Positions 36,942 through 45,417 of a DNA stretch of 61,176 nt are shown one piece after another. Within the stretch, counting starts at the first letter, position 1, and every line of letters starts with the position of its first letter. The stretch is from Peribacillus deserti (GTDB taxonomy: Bacteria; Bacillota; Bacilli; Bacillales; DSM-1321). The DNA lies in NCBI RefSeq assembly GCF_002863585.1, contig NZ_PGUY01000054.1:1-61176 (forward strand), written 5' to 3'. Below the pieces are notes generated by a model. It did no database searches, was not told where the DNA came from, and saw nothing but the letters and a program-made list of their open reading frames with translations. Made by a program: the position numbers and the translations under genes.

Positions 36942-37215
36942 CTATAATGGTACTGTGACAATCGCACTAAGAATGAAAAGGACTGTTAAAACCGCTAAAA
37001 ACAATCCTAGATGATATGTTTTCAACCTGTGGCGCTCATCCTCTAGCATTGGTGGAAAACAAAAGTAGTAGAGAGGAAATAAAGCAATACAGAACCGAAG
37101 ACTAAATATTGGACAAATGAATGATGAATCTCATGCAAAAGTAACTGCCTGATAGAGGCTGCAATCATAATCAATGACATGAAATAAACAAATGACCATA
37201 AATAATGGTTGGGCC
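36942..37215 (-). pseudogene. Frameshifted small membrane-protein gene
   Basis: Two minus-strand frames complement each other: SFVYFMSLIMIAASIRQLLL, HEIHHSFVQYLVFGSVLLYF and LSTTFVFH in one; then PMLEDERHRLKTYHLGLFLA and VLTVLFILSAIVTVPL to a stop at 36942 in the other. One base change near 37070 would join them into a protein of about 90 residues with three membrane spans. The upstream end also looks disturbed. No family name. Confidence 0.55.
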
Positions 37216-37322
37216 GGCAGTTAGTATTGACTTGTCTACTTTCTTATCATTATCGGAAATACTGGCACCACACGTTTTTTATCTTTTAATGCGCTCAATT
37301 GAAGATCTAGTGTGATCCTAAT

Positions 37323-38075
37323 TCACATTTTTCTGGCTTTAATGATCATTGTGGTCGGGAACTTCCTCGCTTTGTATAATGAATAATAACGATCAGACGG
37401 TTCCTCTTTTATGGAATCAAAATGAACAGATACATCACTCTCCAAAACAGAGTCAATAATGAACCCTGCTTTTATTAATTCGTTTATATATGTACTCATT
37501 TTTCTTTTAGGGATGACTACAGGAGCCTCTTCGCCTTTGAACTTATGGTATGTTGTTGATCCTTCATTCTGGTAACATCCATTCAGGTAGATTTGACCAT
37601 CTTGACTTATCAAATGGGCGTATAAAGGGTGGTCCCAACTAAATACAAAATACCCCCCTGGATTTAAATAAGAATAAATTAATTCAAAGGTAGATGACAG
37701 ATCCGTTGTCCACCCGATCGCATATATAGAATAGACTATGTCAAAATATGACTTAGGCAGACCAATGTCTTTTTCCATCGGTGCACAGTATAAGTGAGTT
37801 TCCAAGTGCTTTAACGTTTCTTTTGCCGTCTTGATTTGAGTCTCTGATAAGTCAACTCCCCATAATTCGCCAGCATCTTTCCCGCTCATATAAAGTAGAG
37901 AATGTCCGCTTCCACAACCAATATCCAGCACCTTTTTATTTGCCAATTCATCAAACAGATTTAGTTCTTCTTCCGTTTGGGCAAACGGCCCATAACTAGG
38001 CAATGCATCCTTTCCATTAAAATGATGAGCTATGATATCCCAGCTTTTTTTATTTTGTTTTAAAATTTCAATCAT
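37323..38075 (-). CDS. Class I SAM-dependent methyltransferase
   Basis: A 250-residue methyltransferase. Motif I is KVLDIGCGSGHSLLYM (SAM-binding), motif II carries the acidic residue in ELWGVDLSETQI, and motif IV is YFDIVYSIYAIGW. The remainder (LNPGGYFVFSWDHPLY) completes the Rossmann fold. Small-molecule methyltransferase by pattern; substrate unknown. Start taken at 38075 because GGAGGGG lies eight bases ahead; a 12-codon longer frame has no site. Monocistronic. Confidence 0.92.
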   Translation of the reverse strand: MIEILKQNKKSWDIIAHHFNGKDALPSYGPFAQTEEELNLFDELANKKVLDIGCGSGHSLLYMSGKDAGELWGVDLSETQIKTAKETLKHLETHLYCAPMEKDIGLPKSYFDIVYSIYAIGWTTDLSSTFELIYSYLNPGGYFVFSWDHPLYAHLISQDGQIYLNGCYQNEGSTTYHKFKGEEAPVVIPKRKMSTYINELIKAGFIIDSVLESDVSVHFDSIKEEPSDRYYSLYKARKFPTTMIIKARKM

Positions 38076-38207
38076 CACATGATCCCCTCCACTCTGTAAC
38101 TTATTCTTCATTCCACCTCCACAAACCTTCCTAGCTGGACAAAGTCAGCTCTATCTCAGTTATTTAAGTTATATCTTAATAACCAGCCCCTCTCCAGTAG
38201 CAAAGAT

Positions 38208-38231
38208 GGCTGCCGCGGCAGCCCTTTTTAA
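38208..38231. terminator. Palindromic GC hairpin with T-tract
   Basis: GGCTGCCGCGGCAGCC followed by CTTTTT. Sits in the upstream gap of the methyltransferase gene; member of the GGCTGC...GCAGCC family. Confidence 0.6.
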
Positions 38232-38349
38232 AACCAATGCATCCCTGTTAGTCCAAAAATGTCATTTCACATGAATATAGTAGATTAGATTAAGAGATTA
38301 AAAGGGTATAATTACAAACCAACCAATCTAGGAGGTTTCGGAGGCTGTC

Positions 38350-38466
38350 ATGAAACAACATTCCTATCATCAAGAAGATAAACCTATGGGCTGCGGCTGT
38401 ATAATACTAATGGTGATTGTCATTGTAATAGTCTGTTATTTTGGGGCTCAAATGTATTACTTATAA
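38350..38466 (+). CDS. Small single-span membrane protein (38 aa)
   Basis: Starts at an ATG preceded by TAGGAGG and GGAGG. The product opens with a polar, His-containing stretch (KQHSYHQEDKPMGCGC) and ends with one membrane helix (IILMVIVIVIVCYF) and a short tail. The Cys-Gly-Cys just before the helix is distinctive. Not a family I can name. The strong ribosome site and layout argue it is real. Confidence 0.7.
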   Translation: MKQHSYHQEDKPMGCGCIILMVIVIVIVCYFGAQMYYL

Positions 38467-38510
38467 TTATATATTAGATGTTTTCTACTGATTGCTTTTA
38501 AAGTCTAAGG

Positions 38511-38627
38511 TTATTTACTCGCTTTATCTTTTCTAAATTGTCTCCAAATTAACAATCCTACTCCCCCAAAGGATAAACCTATCACTGCTGCCAACTGTAG
38601 AGGGGCATACCAATTTGCGAACTCCAT
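38511..38627 (-). CDS. Small membrane protein (38 aa)
   Basis: Convergent with the previous small gene. Start at the ATG at 38627, eight bases past AAGGTGG; a further ATG seven codons upstream is possible. Product: a short N-terminal tail (MEFANWYAPLQ), one membrane helix (AAVIGLSFGGVGLLIW) and a basic end (RQFRKDKASK), so the C terminus should face the cytoplasm. Family unknown. Confidence 0.62.
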   Translation of the reverse strand: MEFANWYAPLQLAAVIGLSFGGVGLLIWRQFRKDKASK

Positions 38628-39216
38628 TCCGATAACCACCTTATCCATTTTTTTGTATATTGTGCCCTTTAAAAAAGTTTCAATCCGCATCTTTGGAATG
38701 AGGAAAGCATTGAAAGATACTCATGCATGGTATCAGAGCTTGTACATAAGAATTGGTTAAAAACAAAAAAGCTTCAGCTATTTTTTTGCGTTAATCAATA
38801 TAGGCTTGTCCAATACCATACATCCGTTTAATCTTCGTGACATGCTCGTATCTGGCAATAAAAATTTGCAAGAAAAGAACTAAAATAATAAGATTAAGAC
38901 CAACAATAATAGCAGCCGGATGTACAAGTAATACCCCATGAGTTTAACAAAAATGGGTATGATCCTTAAGGTAAGTCATTGAAACCATTCTTACACCTTG
39001 GCTAATGGGTTTAAATTATGTTTCTCCTAAAATTCCACCAACTTTTTATGTCTAGATTAACCCTCGGTGCGTTAGTTTACCAATATCCGACAGAATCTCT
39101 TATGTATTCATATAAATATTTATGTTACTGTTGTAGAGAGATAAATTTTATATGTTGGGAACTATGCGACTTTTATTAGTCACCTCCCCCCATAATGGAA
39201 GGGAGGCTAAGACACT
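38628..39216. other. Gap with a degenerate small ORF
   Basis: About 590 bp. On the minus strand 38791-38945 reads HPAAIIVGLNLIILVLFLQI then ARYEHVTKIKRMYGIGQAY in one frame, while the only nearby ATG (38941) lies in another frame. It looks like a small one-helix membrane protein broken by a frameshift. No other feature seen. Confidence 0.4.
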
Positions 39217-39453
39217 ATGTCCTTAGACCATACAAGAACCATGTTAAGAACCTTAAAACAATATTCAGACTGTGAAATTTCATTAACTTTTAACGACAAT
39301 AATCAACTTCCGGTATTAAGTGTTTGTTATAAAAACAATGGCTTTGAAGTAACGACTATCCAGACACTTGTTATTGACACATATAGTAGTATAGAATCTA
39401 CACTTACAGCTATTGATAAGGCAATAAATAATTACCATTTAACCTCAAATTGA
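39217..39453 (+). CDS. Hypothetical protein
   Basis: A 78-residue soluble protein, not recognised. It has a short helical start (TRTMLRTLKQY), a central beta-sheet with hydrophobic alternation (EISLTFNDNNQLPVLSVCY) and a C-terminal helix (SIESTLTAIDKAINNY). AAGGGAGG lies nine bases ahead of the ATG, and the stop codon lies inside a terminator hairpin, an economical arrangement that supports a real gene. Confidence 0.75.
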   Translation: MSLDHTRTMLRTLKQYSDCEISLTFNDNNQLPVLSVCYKNNGFEVTTIQTLVIDTYSSIESTLTAIDKAINNYHLTSN

Positions 39454-39468
39454 ATTTGAGGTTTTTTT
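39440..39468 (+). terminator. Rho-independent terminator overlapping a stop codon
   Basis: AACCTCAAATT pairs with AATTTGAGGTT and is followed by seven T. The TGA stop of the preceding gene is in the loop. Confidence 0.92.
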
Positions 39469-39840
39469 GTTTGCGATTTGTTCCTCAGTTATGGGCAATG
39501 GGCATCTTCACTACCGCACGCGTAAGTTGAAGGTTTCATTATCTGGCAAGATTTTTTCAGTACAACAGGACTTTCCCAATCTTTGTAGATACAATTATTT
39601 CATTAGTATCTTCAGCACAAGGGAAAGTTGCAGATCCGAAAAGATTTGTGTGATTCGATAGTATGATTTAGTATGGACAGGAGAAGCTCTGCACAAGTGG
39701 TTGGTTAAACTTCTCGGGAATTGGATGGTTCGTTATAATTAAAAATACCTTATTATATGTTGTGGTATTCTTAATCCCAGTATGAATGCAAAAAATGATA
39801 AATTAGTAACCAGACAGTATTGTGTTAGGAGTTGAATGAT
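39469..39840. other. Intergenic region
   Basis: About 370 bp upstream of the YfmQ-like gene. A plus-strand scrap (VWTGEALHKWLVKLLGNWMV, stop at about 39738) without a start may be a gene remnant. Nothing else identified. Confidence 0.35.
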
Positions 39841-40308
39841 ATGACATGGACGGTTGTCATTTCGATAGCGGCTGCTGTAATTTTTAAGTTTTTTAATAGT
39901 CCTCCAAGTGCACTTGTGGCTTGGGTTTTAGATAAATTTACACTTCATCCAAAACTTGATTCAGAGGATGTTACTATTGCTTTTAACGGAAAGCACTTAG
40001 AAGAGGAAGAAAAAGACAGATTTATTGACTATTTTAATGAAGCTGTATTTTTAAAAGAATACTTTATCTTTCAAGGCAATGAACAGTTATTTTTACATCC
40101 AGAGACGAATGTTATTCCTTTTGTTGTCAAAGTCAAAAAAAGAAAAAATGATGTACATCTCTTTGTTTTTAATTACGATGACCATGTCGATGTCGTCAAG
40201 CAGTACAAGGAGAAAGTTGTTTCTTATCGCCTTAGTTCAGATTATCTGCAAAAATTTACTATATCATCTAAGGAACTTAGTGGAAATATAATAAAAGAAA
40301 AGGCCTGA
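39841..40308 (+). CDS. YfmQ family protein
   Basis: A 155-residue protein matching B. subtilis YfmQ, of unknown function. One N-terminal membrane helix (WTVVISIAAAVIFKFF) anchors it, followed by LVAWVLDKFTLHPKLDSEDV, the acidic FNGKHLEEEEKDRFIDYFNE and the family-typical VHLFVFNYDDHVDVVKQYK. The ATG at 39841 is nine bases past AGGAG; the TTG at 39832 overlaps the site. Closed by a terminator at 40453. Confidence 0.85.
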   Translation: MTWTVVISIAAAVIFKFFNSPPSALVAWVLDKFTLHPKLDSEDVTIAFNGKHLEEEEKDRFIDYFNEAVFLKEYFIFQGNEQLFLHPETNVIPFVVKVKKRKNDVHLFVFNYDDHVDVVKQYKEKVVSYRLSSDYLQKFTISSKELSGNIIKEKA

Positions 40309-40452
40309 TATGCCATTTAATAACCTGCGTTTTGGTTGTTATCATCTTAAAATTCATGTCAAAATTGATATAAGCTTGTTCCAAGAAGTAAAAGTAAAAT
40401 TATTAGTACAATGATACGATATTCATTTAGAGAACTTAAAAAAGGTTTTTTA

Positions 40453-40484
40453 AAAATCCCCTGGTCTTAATCCAAGGGGATTTT
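40453..40484 (+). terminator. Rho-independent terminator
   Basis: AAAATCCCCTGG pairs with CCAAGGGGATTTT (one bulge), then TTGTTCT. Confidence 0.8.
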
Positions 40485-40608
40485 GTTCTATTACGAAGTA
40501 CCTTATTAGAGGAATGAAAAGATTCCATAGGCACAATCCGCAATTAATGTAGCCATCCATTTTAACCTAGTAAAGAATCATGTTTTGCTACATGATTCCT
40601 AGCCCATT

Positions 40609-42063
40609 TCAATATTTTAAATCCGAGATTGCATTCCGGAATCTTTTAATACCCTCATCTATATTCCCTTCGTTTTCTCTCGCAAAAGTAAAACGAATAT
40701 AGCCTTTACGTATGCCCATGGTTGATCCAGGTACATAAATCACACCATTTTTTATCGAGTTTTCCAGCAAGTGTGCTTCATTATACTCTCCTAGTACCTT
40801 ACACCATAGGTGAATGCCGCCTTCCGGCAAATGGAATTCTACTTGTTCTGGCAAATAGGAATTTAAGCTTGTAACAATTTGATCTCTGCGAATCCGCAGC
40901 TGCTCCACTAAATGATGTATATGAACATCAAAGTATTCTGATTGCAAGAATTCGTTTGCAATCCATTGAGTAAAACTCGCATGTCCAAAATCTACTTGCT
41001 GTTTGGCGTCAGACAATCTCTCAATAACCGGTGCAGGTCCAATAATCCAGCCAATTCGTAATCCCGAAGCAACTATTTTAGATAAAGAACTGATATATAA
41101 AACATTCCCATGATGATCGAAAGATTTTAACGGAGATGCTGGTTTGCCTGTAAAAGATGTCAAGCTGTAAGGGTCGTCTTCAACCACAGGGATCCCATAC
41201 TCGGAGGATATTTCTAGTATCCGTTTACGGCGGTTATGATTGAGGTATGTCCCAGTGGGGTTTTGGAAAGACGGGTTTAGGAATATCATACGAATTCGAT
41301 GTTTTTTGTACAATTCCAAAAGATCTTCAGGATTCATTCCCTCCTTATCAACCGGTAAGTAATAGGGTCTCAACCCTGCAGATTGAAAAACAGGGAGGCT
41401 GTAGTGATAAGATGGTTCCTCTAAGGCAATAGCATCTCCGGGCTTTAAGAGGCATTGAACTATTAGATGCAGTGCCTGTTGAGCCCCGGAAGTAATAAGA
41501 ATGGAGGAAGAATTCGCCTCGATTCCCCGGAACCTCTTTACGTGTTCTGTGATTGTATTCCTAAGAGGTCCGCTGCCTTGAGGATGATCGTACCCAAGGC
41601 GGCCGTTGAATGTCCTGGTTGATATCATTTCTTGAAGAGCATTAAGAGGAAATAAATCTTCCGACAGCTCTCCGCTTGCTAAGTTAATAATTTTTTGAAC
41701 CTCAGTTTCTTTTCTAATCCTCTGCATCACTGGTAAATTCGGCAAGAAAGATCCCGCCTCAATATACCGATTCCAGCTCGGAACACGCTTTTTTGTGATG
41801 CCCCATATATCCTTACTGATTATGGTACCGCTGCCTCTTTTTCTTTCAATAAGTCCATTTGATTCAAGTTCATCATAAGCAGCTACTACTGTACTTCTGT
41901 TTATCTCTAATTCTTTCGCTAATTGTCTTTCTGAAGGAAGGGGCTTATCGGGAGGAAAGGTTCCGTTTGCAATTCCACTTTCAATATATTCGGCCAGCTG
42001 CCTATAGACAGCCTTCTTCCTGCTTCTATCAGGTTTCCAGTCCACATATTCACCTTCTAACAT
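40609..42063 (-). CDS. MocR/GabR-type PLP-dependent transcription regulator
   Basis: A 484-residue fusion of a GntR winged-helix DNA-binding domain (residues 15-80: YRQLAEYIESGIANGTF, LPSERQLAKELEINRSTV, GLIERKRGSGT) and a fold-type I aminotransferase domain. The PLP lysine is in SSLSKIVASGLRIGW, with aminotransferase motifs ILITSGAQQALHLIVQCLL, LNPSFQNPTG and EDDPYSL. Such proteins sense an amino acid or PLP-like ligand and control nearby biosynthesis or transport genes. No obvious target is adjacent: the small membrane-protein gene upstream runs in the same direction. The start at 42063 has an AAGGAAA site about 12 bases away. Confidence 0.94.
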   Translation of the reverse strand: MLEGEYVDWKPDRSRKKAVYRQLAEYIESGIANGTFPPDKPLPSERQLAKELEINRSTVVAAYDELESNGLIERKRGSGTIISKDIWGITKKRVPSWNRYIEAGSFLPNLPVMQRIRKETEVQKIINLASGELSEDLFPLNALQEMISTRTFNGRLGYDHPQGSGPLRNTITEHVKRFRGIEANSSSILITSGAQQALHLIVQCLLKPGDAIALEEPSYHYSLPVFQSAGLRPYYLPVDKEGMNPEDLLELYKKHRIRMIFLNPSFQNPTGTYLNHNRRKRILEISSEYGIPVVEDDPYSLTSFTGKPASPLKSFDHHGNVLYISSLSKIVASGLRIGWIIGPAPVIERLSDAKQQVDFGHASFTQWIANEFLQSEYFDVHIHHLVEQLRIRRDQIVTSLNSYLPEQVEFHLPEGGIHLWCKVLGEYNEAHLLENSIKNGVIYVPGSTMGIRKGYIRFTFARENEGNIDEGIKRFRNAISDLKY

Positions 42064-42141
42064 TTTTTAGACCGTTTCCTTGTTGATTAAAAACAACCTA
42101 CCGGCCCTCGGACGATAGGTTGAAATGCTAATATTTTTATT

Positions 42142-42336
42142 TTATGCAAACCATCTAACATATACTCCGACTGCAATTATAGAGAGGAAAATGACTATGA
42201 TATAAATCAAAGTTAGATTGGACGTGTTACGTTTAACAGCATTGCTGTATCCTTCATCTCCCTTACCAGCCAGCAAGATAGTAGCTATTAGGGAAAATAC
42301 TGAGATCATTACGACCAAAATTATTGCAAAACCCAT
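42142..42336 (-). CDS. Small two-span membrane protein
   Basis: A 64-residue protein with two hydrophobic helices (FAIILVVMISVFSLIATILL and LIYIIVIFLSIIAVGVYV) joined by a polar loop (KGDEGYSNAVKRN). AGGGGTG lies four to five bases ahead of the ATG. Family unknown. It lies 78 bp upstream of the MocR regulator on the same strand, so the two may share a transcript. Confidence 0.75.
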   Translation of the reverse strand: MGFAIILVVMISVFSLIATILLAGKGDEGYSNAVKRNTSNLTLIYIIVIFLSIIAVGVYVRWFA

Positions 42337-42575
42337 TGTGCACCCCTGCTAATATATATTCGATAGTTACCTATCGGAGAAATTAATATATATTATACTA
42401 ATAAGGCAGCATGCGTTTCCCATCCACTTCATCATAAAATTGACCATCCACTTGTATGAACCTAAATAAATTCATAAGTCATTACTTCGCAAATCAAATT
42501 AAAATTGGTATGGCCCTGACTGAAGTAATCACTTGCACATAATGTAGAAATTGTTTAATCAAAACACTTAAACTT

Positions 42576-42974
42576 TTACGACGGAAGATTTAGCTGCCAC
42601 GATACTCCAAACCGATCATTCAGCCAGCCAAACCTCTGACTAAAACCATAATCACCAATTGGCATAAGTGCTTGTCCACCCTCTATCAGTTTCTGATACA
42701 AGGTGTTAATTTCTTCTTCAGTATTACAAGTTACATAAATAGAGAAAGACGGAGTAAAGGAAAACTGATGCTTCACATTGCTGTCAATGCACATAAATTC
42801 TTGCCCTTTTAATGAAAAAGCAGCCTGCATTACAGTTCCTTCGTCCCCAGCTTCATTCGCTCCATATCGAACAATACTTGTAATTTCCGAATCATCAATG
42901 ATTGATATGTAATAATTCATCGCTTCTTCTGCTTTACCATCTTGAAACATTAAGAACGGTGTAACTTTTCCCAT
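42576..42974 (-). CDS. VOC-family protein (PhnB-like)
   Basis: A 132-residue vicinal-oxygen-chelate protein of the PhnB/3-demethylubiquinone group. Seen: VTPFLMFQDGKAEEAMNYY at the start, then AFSLKGQEFMCIDSN, SFTPSFSIYVTCNTEEEINT and the closing MPIGDYGFSQRFGWLNDRFG with VSWQL. These are metal-independent or metal-binding small-molecule proteins, often of unknown function; two half-domains are covered by this length. AAGGAG lies ten bases ahead of the ATG. Monocistronic. Confidence 0.92.
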   Translation of the reverse strand: MGKVTPFLMFQDGKAEEAMNYYISIIDDSEITSIVRYGANEAGDEGTVMQAAFSLKGQEFMCIDSNVKHQFSFTPSFSIYVTCNTEEEINTLYQKLIEGGQALMPIGDYGFSQRFGWLNDRFGVSWQLNLPS

Positions 42975-43500
42975 CGATATCTCTCTCCTTTAGTCACTTA
43001 ATTAAAGCCTCCTATTAATATATGAATATAGGTAAGGTGACTTTAATTATATAATGACTGTACAAAATAAATAATTCAATCCTGGTCAATCTTCTTCGAC
43101 TAAATTTCCCTGTCAGCACAATTAGAAAAAGCCGCCGAAAATGGCAGCTGTATTTAAGTAAAGCACCCGTTCATTTCATACATTTGACTAAGTTAAATTG
43201 AATACAGGTATGTCATTTTCCCTGTTGACACCAGGAGTCTTCTGAAAATGAGGCTAATGATGCTTTGGAAAATCCAATTGAATGAGAAAAAAGATAAGGG
43301 AATTAATGAAAAACTAGAAAATGCCCCTCTCAATTAAGAGATGGGGCTTTTCCTTTGCAAAATCTGGTTGTATTTTAGTATATACCCGTAAGCCTTACTT
43401 TATAACCACATTCTATCCTTTTCCCTTTAGGTTTTGTAGGTAGTAGAACCCTAACAACCACATAATTTCTGCCGAGTTAATGCCTTAGTCCACTTTTTAT
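42975..43500. other. Intergenic region with terminator hairpin
   Basis: About 525 bp. It holds the hairpin at 43318-43351 (listed) and a GGCAGC palindromic patch near 43130-43150 (AAGCCGCCGAAAATGGCAGC). No gene supported. Confidence 0.5.
43318..43351. terminator. Terminator hairpin
   Basis: AAAATGCCCCTCT pairs with AGAGATGGGGCTTTT, a strong stem in AT-rich flanks. It lies downstream of the VOC gene at 43501 (minus strand). Confidence 0.7.
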
Positions 43501-43905
43501 CTAGCCTGCCTGAGAGTTTGTACCACCAAATGCAATACAATAATTGTCAGGGTCAACAATAGCAAACTCTTTCCAAGGCCTTCCCCCCTGGTCGATCCAA
43601 GGTTCAATAACTACTTTCGCACCTTTACTTTTCAACTCTTTATACAGTTCATCCAGTACGTACCAATTTTCAACATAACAATAAATATCCGGAACTGGGC
43701 TATTATTCTCCGTAGAAATCCTATTAGGTCTTACCTCACCCGTTGTATCCGCTTGAATCAGCTTGATGCCTAAACCAGAAAAGCCATCACGGATAGCCCA
43801 CCATTCTGTTACTTCACACCCCATAACATCTTTATAAAACATCATAGACATTTCTAAATCTGATACCAGTAATACCTTTAAAGAACTGTGGATCTTTGGG
43901 ATCAT
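43501..43905 (-). CDS. VOC-family (glyoxalase/bleomycin-resistance fold) protein
   Basis: A 134-residue VOC protein. Seen: SLKVLLVSDLEMSMMFYKDV, LGIKLIQADTTGEVRP, DIYCYVENWYVLDELYKEL and the closing EFAIVDPDNYCIAFGG, with the usual beta-alpha-beta-beta-beta repeats. Function not predictable. The ATG at 43905 has AAAAGGAG right upstream; the longer frame to 43941 reads through that site and is rejected. Monocistronic. Confidence 0.9.
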   Translation of the reverse strand: MIPKIHSSLKVLLVSDLEMSMMFYKDVMGCEVTEWWAIRDGFSGLGIKLIQADTTGEVRPNRISTENNSPVPDIYCYVENWYVLDELYKELKSKGAKVVIEPWIDQGGRPWKEFAIVDPDNYCIAFGGTNSQAG

Positions 43906-44105
43906 TTTACATACTCCTTTTATTGTTGTCCAGCTTACCATTGAAGGCCGGACAACTCTTTACCTTCGTCCAATCTATTTAATTAACCTTTCCCTTTGGT
44001 AAAACAGAAATGGCTGCCGAAATTCTTAAATCTTATGTACTTTTGCTGCGATGTCATGATTATGGCGGCTAAGGAAAAGATGTCCTACTTGACATCTCCT
44101 CCCGC

Positions 44106-44447
44106 TCATTCGGTTTCTGTGATAATTGGTTTCATTGTCTTTCCATTTTTGACCTGAGCCCATTGTTCAATCTTGTTTTCCTTGTTCAAGTAAAAGAGGT
44201 ATTCCATACTGCTTTCCTTTCCATCTGCCAACGGTTTCACTAAATACGTTCTCGTTGCTGCCCACCATGCCTCGTGTGATTGTCTATTTACCACTGTAAT
44301 ATCAAAACCCAATTTCGACTCAATTTGTTGAACTTCTTTGTACCTGTCAACCGACTGCCATGTAATTAATCCGACCACCAGTAGAAGTACCATTCCTATA
44401 CCTAAAAACTTCATCGACTTTAATGTATCCCTTGTAAATCTCTTCAC
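44106..44447 (-). CDS. Hypothetical membrane-anchored protein
   Basis: A 113-residue protein with a basic N terminus, one membrane helix (FLGIGMVLLLVVGLITW) and an extracytoplasmic domain of about 80 residues containing GFDITVVNRQSHEAWWAATR and EYLFYLNKENKIEQWAQVK. The helix is not followed by a lipobox. Not recognised. GTG start at 44447 with AAGGAGG upstream. Monocistronic. Confidence 0.7.
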   Translation of the reverse strand: MKRFTRDTLKSMKFLGIGMVLLLVVGLITWQSVDRYKEVQQIESKLGFDITVVNRQSHEAWWAATRTYLVKPLADGKESSMEYLFYLNKENKIEQWAQVKNGKTMKPIITETE

Positions 44448-44663
44448 TTTACCCCTCCTTTGTTCCTAACTAAATTCAACATTAACGCAGCCTTTTATAA
44501 ATGCTAAATCAGCTAATGAACATGATTGTTCAACCCTCCAATTTAGTTGAATGACAAAATATATAAAGGCTTCATTTTTAATATTATTCTCTCACTTTCC
44601 TCGTATTTCCTTCGTTTATCGATCTGCTTTGTTAGTCTTGTTAAATTTCCCCTTTTTTAATAA

Positions 44664-44894
44664 AAGGCTCAATTCTAACAGATTGTTGTTTTTTAATAAG
44701 TTTTTTACGGCACCCTATTGTTCAGTCAGGTCGATTGGAGCGTAAGGTGCGAGACTCCTGCGGGAGCAGCGGGACAGGTGAGACCCCGCAGGCGAAGCCG
44801 AGGAGGCTCACCGCCCGCCCCGCGGAAAGCGAGCATGCCTTGCGATACAATCAACCTCTTGTTCAATAGCAACAAAGTTTGCAAAAACAGCCTT
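44664..44894. repeat. Short-form dispersed repeat (copy E), complete
   Basis: Left end AAGGCTCAATTCTAACAGATTG and right end ...AAAGTTTGCAAAAACAGCCTT are imperfect terminal inverted repeats of about 30 bp. The inner part is GC-rich and palindromic: GTGCGAGACTCCTGCGGG, CAGGTGAGACCCCGCAGG and GAGGCTCACCGCCCGCC. No protein. This is the clearest 231-bp unit of the family and the outer frame into which the longer copies carry a core. Confidence 0.88.
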
Positions 44895-44987
44895 ATAAAA
44901 AGAGAGTTACCTTAGTAACCCTTATTTACCCTTTTCAGATTCCGTTTCTGGAACATTAACTATCTGTACTTAATTCTTTTCCCCCAC

Positions 44988-45017
44988 TTGACATATCGAG
45001 AAATCCAGATATACAAT
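44988..45017 (+). promoter_or_regulatory. ArsR-gene promoter overlapped by operator 1
   Basis: TTGACA at 44988-44993 and TATACA at 45010-45015 with 16 bases between. The dyad ATATC-N10-GATAT at 44993-45012 covers the spacer, so bound regulator would block polymerase. The transcription start would fall only a few bases before the ATG at 45025. Confidence 0.7.
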
Positions 45018-45024
45018 TACGCCT

Positions 45025-45339
45025 ATGGAACCTATTAATGTATTCAAAGCGTTATCCAACGAAACACGACTGAATATTCTAAAGTGGTTAAAGGAACCAG
45101 AGAATCATTTCCCCAAACAAGGTGCCCACCTGCCGAAGGAGGTAAGTTATAAAGGTGGAGTGTGTGTTGGGGATATTCAAGAAAAAGCCAATGTTTCTCA
45201 ATCTACCGTTTCTAGCTACTTAAATTTAATGCAAAAAGCTGGTCTGCTTGAATCAATTCGTCACGGACAATGGACGTATTACAGACGTAATGAAGATTTC
45301 ATTCAACAGTTTGCAAAGTATTTTAAAACAGAGATCTAA
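45025..45339 (+). CDS. ArsR/SmtB-family transcription regulator
   Basis: A 104-residue winged-helix repressor. The domain reads FKALSNETRLNILKWLKEPE, then KANVSQSTVSSYLNLMQKAG (recognition helix) and GLLESIRHGQWTYYRRNED (wing). A longer loop than usual, HFPKQGAHLPKEVSYKGGVC, lies before the recognition helix. Cysteine occurs only once, so it is not a typical arsenic or cadmium sensor. No ribosome site precedes the ATG and the start lies close to the promoter: probably translated from a leaderless message. It heads the DUF606 transporter operon, which it likely controls through the two ATATC-N10-GATAT sites. Confidence 0.92.
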   Translation: MEPINVFKALSNETRLNILKWLKEPENHFPKQGAHLPKEVSYKGGVCVGDIQEKANVSQSTVSSYLNLMQKAGLLESIRHGQWTYYRRNEDFIQQFAKYFKTEI

Positions 45340-45369
45340 TTTAGGTTGATTTCTGTTTTTTTGCCGTTT

Positions 45370-45389
45370 ATATCTATTTTTCTAGATAT
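45370..45389 (+). promoter_or_regulatory. Operator 2 upstream of the transporter genes
   Basis: ATATC-N10-GATAT, the same dyad and spacing as at 44993-45012; the inner bases differ (TATTTTTCTA). It lies between the regulator and transporter genes, about 30 bp before the first transporter ATG. Confidence 0.7.
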
Positions 45390-45417
45390 CTAATTATATA
45401 AAAAGGAGATCCAACCT

